Source: Deltaproteobacteria bacterium
GTDB lineage: Bacteria > Myxococcota > Myxococcia > Myxococcales > 40CM-4-68-19
DNA length: 43,478 nucleotides
NCBI GenBank assembly: GCA_005879805.1
Contig: VBKL01000042.1
Span: 1 to 43,478 of the forward strand
Reading direction: 5' to 3'
Positions within the stretch are counted from its first letter, which is position 1; the number at the start of each line of letters is the position of its first letter. The position numbers were made by a program, and so were the translations under genes. Under the pieces are notes generated by a model. It was given only the letters and a program-made list of their open reading frames with translations. It made no database searches and was not told the DNA's origin. Shown one piece after another: positions 8,632 through 15,629 of the stretch.

Positions 8632-9879
8632 TCAAGTCGTTTCGCCGCGGACCAGATCGGCGTACGTCTCGCGCTGGCGGACGACGCGGAACCGGTCGCC
8701 CTCGACCAGCACCTCGGCGGCACGCGGCCTCGCGTTGTACTGGCTCGACATCGACATCCCGTAGGCGCCCGCGGTGCGCAAAACGACGAGATCGCCTTCG
8801 CGCAGCTTGGGGAGCTTCCGCGCGCGCGCGAGGACGTCGGTCGATTCGCAGACGGGGCCGACGAGGTCCACCACCTCGGCGGGTCCGCGCCTCGGCGCGA
8901 CGGCTTCCACCTCGTGATGCGCGTCGTAGAGCGCGGGACGCAAGAGGTCGTTCATCGCCGCGTCGACGACGGCGAACTTCCTCGTCCCGGCGCCCCGCTT
9001 CTGGAGGAGCACGCGGGTCAGCAGCACCGCGGCGTTGGCGACCAGCAGGCGCCCCGGCTCGAAGAGGACCTTCGCCTCGACGCCGCGGAGCGCTTCCGCG
9101 AGGGCGCGGCCGTAGACGTGCGGCGCGGGTGGCTCGGGTCCCTCGCCGTAAGGCACGCCGAGGCCCCCGCCGACGTCCACATGGCGGATGTCGTGACCGT
9201 CGCGGCGTAGCCGAAGGGCGAGCGTCCGGACCTTCTTCGCGGCCTCCACGAACGGCTTCACCTCGGAGATCTGCGATCCGATGTGGCAAGCGACGCCGAC
9301 CACTCGCAAATCGGGAAGCTGCGCGGCGAGCCGGTAAGCGGCGCGGGCGCGGTTGGCCGGAATTCCAAACTTGCTCGTCGAAAGAGCGGTCGCGATGTAC
9401 GGGTGCGTCCGCACGTCGACCTCGGGATTCACGCGAATGGCTACCGGGGCGGTGCGCCGCATCCCGCGCGCCACGCCGGCCAGTTGCTCGAGCTCTTCCT
9501 CGCTCTCGCAATTGAACTGGAGGATTCCCGCCTTCAGCGCCGCCGCCAGCTCGTCGCGGCGCTTTCCCACGCCGCTGAAGACGACCTTCGAAGGCTCGGC
9601 CCCCGCGCGCAGCACCCGGTACAGCTCGCCGCCCGAGACGATGTCGAAGCCGAAGCCTTCCTCGCGGAGCAGCGCCAGCAGCGCGAGATTCGGGGCCGCC
9701 TTCACGGCGTAGCAAGCGAGGAAGTCGAGCCCCCGCACGGCTCGCTGGAAGACGCGGGCGTGCCGCCGCAGCGTCGCCGACGAGTACACGTAGGTGGGAG
9801 TTCCCACCTCCCGGGCGATGCGCGCGAGCGGGACCTCCTCGCAGAACAACTCGCCCGACCGCTTGCGGAAGTGGTTCAC
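8632..9879 (-). CDS. lysA: Diaminopimelate decarboxylase
   Basis: Decarboxylates meso-DAP to L-lysine with PLP; cytoplasmic dimer. The 415-aa protein shows the fold-type III Lys60 (FLACYAVKAAPNLALL), the HIGSQI segment, the PLP-phosphate Gly-rich loop VDVGGGLGVPYGEG, FEPGRLLVANA, and the C-terminal catalytic GPVCESTDVLA plus GAYGMSMSSQYN. The start is GTG 9879, which overlaps the stop of the upstream small lipoprotein gene as GTGA; the N-terminus MNHFRKRSGELFCEEVPL fits LysA. It is separated from dapA by 134 nt, the only sizeable gap in the operon, so the two halves may be controlled differently. Confidence 0.95.
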   Translation of the reverse strand: MNHFRKRSGELFCEEVPLARIAREVGTPTYVYSSATLRRHARVFQRAVRGLDFLACYAVKAAPNLALLALLREEGFGFDIVSGGELYRVLRAGAEPSKVVFSGVGKRRDELAAALKAGILQFNCESEEELEQLAGVARGMRRTAPVAIRVNPEVDVRTHPYIATALSTSKFGIPANRARAAYRLAAQLPDLRVVGVACHIGSQISEVKPFVEAAKKVRTLALRLRRDGHDIRHVDVGGGLGVPYGEGPEPPAPHVYGRALAEALRGVEAKVLFEPGRLLVANAAVLLTRVLLQKRGAGTRKFAVVDAAMNDLLRPALYDAHHEVEAVAPRRGPAEVVDLVGPVCESTDVLARARKLPKLREGDLVVLRTAGAYGMSMSSQYNARPRAAEVLVEGDRFRVVRQRETYADLVRGETT

Positions 9880-10022
9880 GGCCCGCCGCCGTCCGCGCTA
9901 GCGCCTGCGTCGGGTGCCGGCGTTCCACCGTCGGCCGCTTCCGGAAGGGGCGGACGCGGAGCTCCCTTCACGCCGCACACCGCGGTCGCGAGCGCGAGGG
10001 CGAGCGCGAGCGCGCGGACCAT
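9876..10022 (-). CDS. Small LptM/YifL-like lipoprotein
   Basis: Only 48 residues. A signal peptide (VRALALALALATAV) is followed by Cys16 in the string AVCGVKGAPRPPLPE. The C-G-x-K-G-x-x-x-P pattern directly after a lipobox is the mark of the LptM (YifL/LppL) family. In other proteobacteria that family is often encoded just before lysA or dapF and helps mature the LPS translocon LptD/E at the outer membrane. The rest is a short Ala/Asp/Gly-rich tail. Its start ATG 10022 shares one base with the barrel gene's stop (TGATG) and its stop overlaps lysA. Position and motif agree; function in this organism is inference. Confidence 0.75.
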   Translation of the reverse strand: MVRALALALALATAVCGVKGAPRPPLPEAADGGTPAPDAGASADGGGP

Positions 10023-12061
10023 CAGAAGGGGATTGCGAAGATGAACCGCGCGGCGTGCGCGATCCCGACGTCGCGCTGGACGACGCCCGCAATCCTGGGC
10101 GTGTTGAGGCCGTCGAGCGGCAGCAGCAATCCGTAGGCGAGACCGGTGTGGAACCGGTCGGAGGTGTCGTAGGTGATGCCGACGTTCATCTCGATCCCGA
10201 GCGGCTTCTTCAGTCCCGGCGTGTTCTCCTGGTACCAGGCCGAGGCGTACATGAGCGAGAAGAGCAGCTCGAAGCCGGTGTCGTCGCCGCCGCCCGTCTT
10301 CCGCCCCGTCGGCCGGTAGCGCAAGGACGGCTTCAGGTACCACGCCGAGGTCACCGCGCTGACCAGGTTGCGGAAGAGGATCATGTCGACGTTGAAGGCG
10401 CGGTTGAAGACGAAGTTGTTGACGTGATCGTGGCTTCCCGTCGAGCTGATGTCGATGTGGTTGCCGTCGAGGTCGCCGGGTCCCGCGACTTGATACGGCG
10501 CGATTCCCGGAGCGTTGGGCACCGGCTGGAAGTTGCCCGATCCGCTCCGCCAGGGCCTTGCCCCGAAGCCATAGGCGCCCTTGTCGCCGGTGGCCGCGCC
10601 GAAGTCGACGCCGAAGAGGAGCGCGTCGGCGGGCAGGAAAGCGACGTCCGTCTGCAGCGCGCCGCCGAACTGGGTGAAGGCGATGGCGCGGCTCAGGTTC
10701 GGATCCGCGCCGGGGCCGGGCTCGCGGGCAGCGATGCTCGAGACGTTGCCGATGGTGGCCGCGATCTCCGCGTCGAGGCGCCACCTCTTGCGCTTGAGCG
10801 AGAGGAAGACGTCCGGTTGGTAGAACTTCGCGCCGCGGCGGACCACGCCGGCGCGGGCGGAGCCGATCCCGGCGATGGTTCCCACATCGCCGCCGTTCGG
10901 TAGCGTCGTAACCGTGTCCCAGGACTGGGTGCGCAGATCCGCGAGGAGGCCGTAGTTCACCACCCACTCGCCTGCGTCGAGCTTGCGCTTCACCACTTCG
11001 GGCGTGTCGAGCTTGGTGACCGCGACCGCCACCCGATAGCCGTCGTCGAGCGTGTCGGCGTCGACCGACCGGCCCAGCTCGCCGAAGTCGCCGGTGGTGA
11101 AGGCGCCTTTGGAGAGCACGTCGAACATGAGCGAGACGGTGTGGCCCTTGATCTCGCGCGGCTGGAAGGCGACGCGGTCGTAGGTGTCGCCGAAATCGCA
11201 GTCGAGGCAGTTGCCGTCGTTGTGCAGGATGCCGAGGCCCCAGTGGTAGCCCATGCGCCCGAAGAGGATCTCGCCGAGCTGCGTGTTGACCCGGCCCCAG
11301 ACGCGCTTGACCTTCACGTTGTCGGCGAGCCGGGTCGACGAGAGCGTGCTCAGGGGCGTGAAGGGATTGAGGAAGGGGTCGGTCTGCGGATTGGACCCGA
11401 GCAGCACGTTGTCGAGGATGTCGAACTGCGTGTAGATGGCGAGGTCCTCGCTGATCTCGAAGGTCGGCTCGAAGCGGAACCGCATGTTCGCCATCGAGAG
11501 CGAGTGGTTCCCGCCCAGGCCGATGAACGGGGTGACGAAGATCGGGTGACCTGACGGATCGTTGCCGCGCCCCAGATCGAAATTGTTCATGAACTCGCCG
11601 CGCAGGCGGAGATACCCGTGCGGCTGGAAGACGTTCACGCGCTGCCGTAGCTGCTCGACGGCCTCGCTGTCCTGGACGCGCGCGGCGGAGTCCTGCTCGA
11701 TCCAGGTGGTCTGCTTCTCCATGTCCTCCTTGGCCTTCTGCAGCTCGCGGCGGACCTCCTCCATCACCTGCTTGCGGAACTCCTCGGGATCGAGCTGCGC
11801 GGCGGAAGGCTTTCCTTCCTGCGCGGAGGACCGGGTCGACGAGGCGCCCGTGCCCTGCGCGGTCGCCGTTTCGGGAGCGGCCGCCGTGCCCGACTGACCG
11901 GTCTTGGCGGAGGTCGAGGGATCGGTCGACTCGCTCGCGGACGGGTTGGCCGGCTGCTTCTGCGCCGGCGGCTTTCGCGCGGGCGGCTTCTTCGCGGTCT
12001 GGGCCAGCGCCGCGAGCGGCAGGAGCAGGCAGAGAACGGCGATGGCGGTCGGCCTTTTCAT
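10022..12061 (-). CDS. Outer-membrane beta-barrel protein with coiled-coil periplasmic segment
   Basis: Encodes 679 residues from ATG 12061 (MKRPTAIAVLCLLLPLAALA, a cleavable signal peptide). An upstream ATG at 12127 would put the signal peptide inside the protein and is rejected. After cleavage comes a Lys/Pro- then Ser/Thr-rich linker and a charged helical segment (residues about 95-150, FRKQVMEEVRRELQKAKEDM) likely to form a coiled coil. The remaining about 520 residues have alternating polar/aromatic strands typical of a large barrel (GYLRLRGEFMNNFDL, MANMRFRFEPTFEI) and end in Phe (RFIFAIPF), as outer-membrane barrels do. It resembles myxobacterial proteins annotated TIGR04551, from memory. 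Substrate unknown. It is the first gene of the LptM-like/lysA/dap operon. Confidence 0.75.
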   Translation of the reverse strand: MKRPTAIAVLCLLLPLAALAQTAKKPPARKPPAQKQPANPSASESTDPSTSAKTGQSGTAAAPETATAQGTGASSTRSSAQEGKPSAAQLDPEEFRKQVMEEVRRELQKAKEDMEKQTTWIEQDSAARVQDSEAVEQLRQRVNVFQPHGYLRLRGEFMNNFDLGRGNDPSGHPIFVTPFIGLGGNHSLSMANMRFRFEPTFEISEDLAIYTQFDILDNVLLGSNPQTDPFLNPFTPLSTLSSTRLADNVKVKRVWGRVNTQLGEILFGRMGYHWGLGILHNDGNCLDCDFGDTYDRVAFQPREIKGHTVSLMFDVLSKGAFTTGDFGELGRSVDADTLDDGYRVAVAVTKLDTPEVVKRKLDAGEWVVNYGLLADLRTQSWDTVTTLPNGGDVGTIAGIGSARAGVVRRGAKFYQPDVFLSLKRKRWRLDAEIAATIGNVSSIAAREPGPGADPNLSRAIAFTQFGGALQTDVAFLPADALLFGVDFGAATGDKGAYGFGARPWRSGSGNFQPVPNAPGIAPYQVAGPGDLDGNHIDISSTGSHDHVNNFVFNRAFNVDMILFRNLVSAVTSAWYLKPSLRYRPTGRKTGGGDDTGFELLFSLMYASAWYQENTPGLKKPLGIEMNVGITYDTSDRFHTGLAYGLLLPLDGLNTPRIAGVVQRDVGIAHAARFIFAIPF

Positions 12062-12089
12062 CCGGAGAATCCTTCGAGGGAAGGCGGAG

Positions 12090-12118
12090 CGGGTAACATG
12101 AGGAGGGGGGAGGGTCAA
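12090..12118 (-). promoter_or_regulatory. Candidate promoter of the barrel-lysA-dap operon
   Basis: Minus-strand TTGACC (12118-12113), a 17-nt spacer, then TACCCG (12095-12090) preceded by TG as in an extended -10. The start of transcription would be near 12083, some 22 nt before ATG 12061. The -35 match is good and the -10 match poor. Confidence 0.35.
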
Positions 12119-12208
12119 GGCAGCCACACTCCGCGAAACACCGGGTCCGGGAGCGGATTCGCGCGGAAGTTGGCAGCGATGCGCGAGTCGTGCCAGACCT
12201 TCGCCCCG

Positions 12209-12784
12209 ATGAACGTCGTCTTCGTCCTGCTGTTCGTCATCGCGCTCATCGCCGCTGCCCTCAAGGGAGACGTCAAGACCGTCGGCCAGGGCGCGCTAGA
12301 CGGGGCCGGGTCGGCGGTCACCCTCGCCATCGGTCTCATCGGCGTCATGTCGCTATGGCTCGGGCTGCTCAAGATCGCAGAGCGGGCCGGCCTCGTCGAG
12401 AAACTGTCCCGCGCCGCGCGGCCCGTCTTCCGGCCCCTCTTCCGCGACATCCCCGACGGGCACCCCGCTCTCTCCTCGATGCTTCTCAACATCGCGGCCA
12501 ACATGCTGGGGCTCGGCAACGCGGCGACGCCGTTCGGGATCAAGGCCATGGAGGAGTTGGAGAAGCTCAATCCGACGCCGGGGACGGCAACCAATTCACA
12601 GGCCCTCTTCGTCGCCATCAATACCGCGAGCTTGCAGCTCGTCCCGACCACCGTCATCGCGCTGCGCGCTTCCGCGCACTCGAGCGACCCGGCCGAGATC
12701 CTGCTCCCGACCCTGGCCGCGACAAGCTGCTCGCTGGTCGTCGCCATCGTGGTCGCGAAGACGCTGGAGCGGATATGGCGCTGA
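12209..12784 (+). CDS. spmA: Spore maturation protein A (nucleoside-recognition domain membrane protein)
   Basis: A membrane protein of 191 residues from ATG 12209 (MNVVFVLLFVIALIAAALKG). The core GAGSAVTLAIGLIGVMSLWLGLLKIAE is the conserved gate-like region of the SpmA/nucleoside recognition family, followed by LLNIAANMLGLGNAATPFGI, the family's most conserved stretch. An upstream in-frame ATG at 12179 with GGAAG before it is possible. In Bacillus SpmA and SpmB are needed for spore-core dehydration; homologues are widespread in non-sporulating bacteria, where the role is unclear. In a myxobacterium a sporulation link is tempting but unproven. It overlaps spmB by 10 nt and is divergent from the lysine operon. 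Confidence 0.88.
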   Translation: MNVVFVLLFVIALIAAALKGDVKTVGQGALDGAGSAVTLAIGLIGVMSLWLGLLKIAERAGLVEKLSRAARPVFRPLFRDIPDGHPALSSMLLNIAANMLGLGNAATPFGIKAMEELEKLNPTPGTATNSQALFVAINTASLQLVPTTVIALRASAHSSDPAEILLPTLAATSCSLVVAIVVAKTLERIWR

Positions 12785-13344
12785 TCGCTGCCGCCAGCGC
12801 CGCCTTCCGGCATTCCCTCGAGGTCGGGTCGAACTGGGTCCTCGCCATCCTCGTCGTCGGCATCCCTCTCTACGGGTACCTGAAGGGCGTGAAGGTCTAC
12901 GAGGCCTTCGTCGAGGGCGCGAAGGAAGGGTTCCAGGTGGCGGTGCGGATCATCCCCTTCCTCGTGGCGGTGCTCTCCGCCGTCGGGGCGTTCCGCGCGG
13001 CCGGAGCGATGGACGGGCTCGCACACCTTCTCGGACCCGTGACGAGCCGCATCGGGCTCCCACCGGAAGTGCTCCCCATGGCCATCGTCCGGCCGCTTTC
13101 CGGAGGCGGCTCGCTGGGAATCCTCGGGAGCATCCTCGCCGCGCCCGGTCTGGGCCCCGACTCGTACGCGGGAAGGCTCGCTTCCGTCTTGCAAGGATCG
13201 ACGGAGACCACGTTCTACGTGCTCTCGGTCTACTGCGGCGCCGCCGGCATCGTGCGCTATCGCCATTCCCTCGTCGCCGGCCTCTGCGCGGACGCCTCCG
13301 GGCTGATCGCCACCGTCATCATCGCCCGCCTGCTCTGGGGGTGA
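12775..13344 (+). CDS. spmB: Spore maturation protein B
   Basis: Encodes 189 residues with several membrane helices (WVLAILVVGIPLYGYLKG; FLVAVLSAVGAFRAAGAM; a C-terminal helix LIATVIIARLLWG). SpmB landmarks are visible: KEGFQVAVRIIPFLVAVLSA, RPLSGGGSLGI, and GSTETTFYVLSVYCGAAGI. ATG 12775 lies within the end of spmA (10-nt overlap), which supports coupled translation and a two-part membrane complex. Same family-level function as spmA, with the actual transported or sensed ligand not known. Confidence 0.9.
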   Translation: MALIAAASAAFRHSLEVGSNWVLAILVVGIPLYGYLKGVKVYEAFVEGAKEGFQVAVRIIPFLVAVLSAVGAFRAAGAMDGLAHLLGPVTSRIGLPPEVLPMAIVRPLSGGGSLGILGSILAAPGLGPDSYAGRLASVLQGSTETTFYVLSVYCGAAGIVRYRHSLVAGLCADASGLIATVIIARLLWG

Positions 13345-13399
13345 GCGGGCCTCGCTCTGGTCTACCGTTTTGCGCAATCCCTGCTAGCGTGCGCGCCCC

Positions 13400-14476
13400 A
13401 TGCGGTCCTGCGGCATCGCCTTCCTCCTCGCGCTCACCACCCTCTGCGCCTGCAAGCGCAGCGAGGACCAGGCGGCGAAGGCGCGCATCTTCTCGCCGGA
13501 CGATTCGACCTCCGCATCGGCCGACGCGAAGGACCCGATCGACGCCACCCGGCTCGCGGACGATCCCAAGTTCGCCGGACGCATTCTGCGCATGCAGCAG
13601 GCCGAGGTGGCGGCGAGGCTCGGGCCGCACCGCGCCGAGACGCGCGTCCAATTCGCCTGGTTCCGAGGCCCGGGCCTCCCGGATGGCGGTTCGGACGTGA
13701 CGCTCTCCGAGCAGAGCGCTCTCGCGCAGGGACCCAACGAGGACTTCCTGGTGCGCGAGGAGAACGATCGCAACCAGGGGTTCGAGCTCATCCGGGCGAA
13801 GGGCGAGGTCTACGTGCGCGGTCTCTTCGGACCGTTCCGCAAGCGGCGCACCGACCGCACCGAGCCAGAGCGCGTGCGGGAGCTGGCCATGGGGTCGGTT
13901 CCGACCTTCGATCGCCTCGCGCGGGGCCTCAAGCTCAAGCTCGCCGGCGAGGCCACTGTCGAGGGACGGCGCGTGGTCCGCTACCAGGTGGTGGGCGGCG
14001 GCACCCGCACCGAGGAGACCGACCTCCGCGAGCTTCCGCCCATCCAGTACCCCCAGGGCGCCGACGGCAAGAAGGGACCCGATCCGGACACCGCGCGCCG
14101 CCTCGAGCTGTGGACGAAGGAAGAGCCGACGCAGCTGTCGGGGACCGTGATCGTGGACAAGCAGAGTGCGGTCGCCATCGGGGCCGACCTCCAGGGACAT
14201 TTCCGGGTGCCTGGAAACAATGGCCCGGCTGCCGAGCTCGATCTCCACTCGGTCCTGACCACGAGCGACATCGGCAAGAATCCTGGCATCAAGGCCCCGG
14301 AGGTGGAGCCCGCCCCGAGCGTCCCACACGCGGTGAAGGATCCCCTGCGCTTCCTCGGGAAGGCCCCCGCCGCGCCGGGCGCTGCCAGCACCGAGGAGCC
14401 GGCGGAGGAGTCGGGCGACGAGGAAGAGGCCCCCGCCGAGGCGCCGCCCCCGGCCGAGCGGGCCCGGCGCCGCTGA
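13400..14476 (+). CDS. Lipoprotein of unknown function
   Basis: Encodes 358 residues. A short signal peptide ends in a lipobox (TTLCAC) with the acylated Cys18, so the protein is anchored to the inner or outer membrane and faces the periplasm. No catalytic motif is recognised. The middle (residues about 85-290) alternates strands and charged turns (AWFRGPGLPDGG, GEVYVRGLFGPFRKRR, LSGTVIVDKQSAVAIGADLQ), like LolA-type or other lipid-handling beta-folds, though this is only a resemblance. The last 40 residues are acidic and Pro/Ala-rich and end in RARRR. A TAGCGT element at 13385-13390, directly before the start, resembles -10 boxes elsewhere in the window. Confidence 0.7.
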   Translation: MRSCGIAFLLALTTLCACKRSEDQAAKARIFSPDDSTSASADAKDPIDATRLADDPKFAGRILRMQQAEVAARLGPHRAETRVQFAWFRGPGLPDGGSDVTLSEQSALAQGPNEDFLVREENDRNQGFELIRAKGEVYVRGLFGPFRKRRTDRTEPERVRELAMGSVPTFDRLARGLKLKLAGEATVEGRRVVRYQVVGGGTRTEETDLRELPPIQYPQGADGKKGPDPDTARRLELWTKEEPTQLSGTVIVDKQSAVAIGADLQGHFRVPGNNGPAAELDLHSVLTTSDIGKNPGIKAPEVEPAPSVPHAVKDPLRFLGKAPAAPGAASTEEPAEESGDEEEAPAEAPPPAERARRR

Positions 14477-14568
14477 CGGCGGTCGAAAGTTTGACCCCGA
14501 CTCGAAACCCGTGGTCTCTTGAACAGGCTTTCAGGTGGGGTGCCGTGTAGCTCGGAAAGTGTAAAAAA

Positions 14569-14596
14569 TTGATCTGCCGGGCACGCGGCGTAGGGT
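14569..14596 (+). promoter_or_regulatory. Candidate promoter of the small gene at 14637
   Basis: TTGATC (14569-14574), a 16-nt spacer and TAGGGT (14591-14596). The -35 lies in an AT-rich pocket (GTAAAAAATTGATC) that stands out from the surrounding GC-rich DNA. Transcription would start near 14603, about 34 nt before the ATG. Confidence 0.4.
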
Positions 14597-14636
14597 GCGA
14601 ACAGCTGTCGCGGCGACCGACCGAGGTGAGTGCGGC

Positions 14637-14972
14637 ATGGGCAACAATGGCTCGTCGGGAACGACGACGCAGACGACGGAAGTCCGGGAGATGCTTCGGA
14701 AGGCGGCAGAGCGATTGAGCGCCCGGGAAGAGAAGACGGTCCGTATGCGAACCGGCGCCGGAATCGACCTGAAGACTGCCCTGCCCCGCCGCGGCAAGAC
14801 CACCGAGGCGCGCGCGGAGCTGACCGCCCTCGAGATCGAGCTCACCCGCAAGCTTCTGCAGCGGACCGCGTCGGCGCCGGGCCGGGCGCCCGAACACGCC
14901 CCGGGGGAGGCTCCCCAGGTAAGGACGCGCGCGAAGGACAAGATCATCCGGGCGTTGCGCCGCCTGAAATAG
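14637..14972 (+). CDS. Small basic protein of unknown function
   Basis: Encodes 111 residues from ATG 14637, preferred over GTG or other starts further upstream because GAGGTGAG sits just before it and translation from 14595 would cross the promoter. The sequence begins with a flexible Gly/Ser/Thr stretch (GNNGSSGTTTQTT), then two amphipathic, highly charged helices (VREMLRKAAERLSAREEKTV; ARAELTALEIELTRKLLQR), and ends in a Lys/Arg tail (KDKIIRALRRLK). No Cys or membrane segment. It could bind nucleic acid or a protein partner, but no family is recognised. The D,D-dipeptidase gene starts 4 nt after its stop, so the two are probably co-transcribed. Confidence 0.6.
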   Translation: MGNNGSSGTTTQTTEVREMLRKAAERLSAREEKTVRMRTGAGIDLKTALPRRGKTTEARAELTALEIELTRKLLQRTASAPGRAPEHAPGEAPQVRTRAKDKIIRALRRLK

Positions 14973-14976
14973 CGCG

Positions 14977-15627
14977 ATGCACGCAGTGTGGGCTGCGGCG
15001 CTCCTCGCGACGGCTGCCGCGCGTACCTATGGCCCGGAGAAGCTTCCCGAGGTCGCTGATGCCGCGGACCCGCTCGTCGATGCTCTCTCGGTAGTTCCGA
15101 AGCTCATCGTCGACCTCCGCTACGCGACTTCCAACAATTTCGCCGGCCGGCCGCTCTATCCCAAGGACACGGACTGCCTGCTCCGGCGGAGCGTGGCGGA
15201 GCGCCTCGCCCGCGCAGCTCGCACCCTGGCAAAAGAACACCTGCGCCTCGTCGCCTGGGATTGCCTGCGCAGCCCGGAGGCCCAGCTCGCGCTCTGGAAG
15301 GCTCACCCGCAGCCGGGGGCAGTCGCCGAACCGGGGCGCGGCAGCCTCCACGAGCGTGGAGTGGCCGTCGACGTCGGGCTTGCCGATGAGAAGGGCGAAC
15401 CGGTCGAGCTTCCGACGCCGTTCGACACCTTCGGCGCCGCCGCCGCCGCGGACGCGCCGCTCCCCGAGGGACCCGCGAAACGCCACCGCGATCTGCTCGT
15501 CGCCGCCATGCGCTCGGCAGGATTCCGTCCCAACCCGAAGGAGTGGTGGCATTACAGCCGGCTCTACGGCTGGCGCTGGCCGGTCGCGACCTCGCAAACG
15601 CCGCGGGCCTCTTCTGCGACGAAGTAG
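14977..15627 (+). CDS. VanX/DdpX-type D-alanyl-D-alanine dipeptidase (M15D)
   Basis: Encodes 216 residues with a short hydrophobic N-terminus (HAVWAAALLATAAA) that should direct export, so it probably acts in the periplasm. Zinc ligands and catalytic residues of the M15D family are all visible: His125 and Asp132 in SLHERGVAVDVG, then Glu189 and His192 in NPKEWWHYS. The N-terminal DLRYATSNNFAGRPLY is also the family signature. It hydrolyses D-Ala-D-Ala or related wall dipeptides; export fits recycling of peptidoglycan fragments better than vancomycin resistance, and no vanHA genes are nearby. The position of the conserved substrate Arg is taken by the R in WDCLRSPEAQ. Confidence 0.88.
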   Translation: MHAVWAAALLATAAARTYGPEKLPEVADAADPLVDALSVVPKLIVDLRYATSNNFAGRPLYPKDTDCLLRRSVAERLARAARTLAKEHLRLVAWDCLRSPEAQLALWKAHPQPGAVAEPGRGSLHERGVAVDVGLADEKGEPVELPTPFDTFGAAAAADAPLPEGPAKRHRDLLVAAMRSAGFRPNPKEWWHYSRLYGWRWPVATSQTPRASSATK

Positions 15628-15629
15628 CG

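Noticed and set aside
8564-9928. Arg-rich 454-aa minus-strand frame overlapping lysA
   Set aside because: It is a shadow of lysA: dominated by Arg, Ala and Gly with no recognisable motif, while the other frame encodes complete LysA signatures.
12127-12127. ATG 12127 as start of the barrel protein
   Set aside because: Would place the signal peptide at residues 23-42 and cross the candidate promoter; ATG 12061 gives a normal N-terminus.
14977-15627. Vancomycin-resistance gene vanX
   Set aside because: No vanH or vanA ligase nearby and an N-terminal export signal; a periplasmic wall-recycling dipeptidase fits better.
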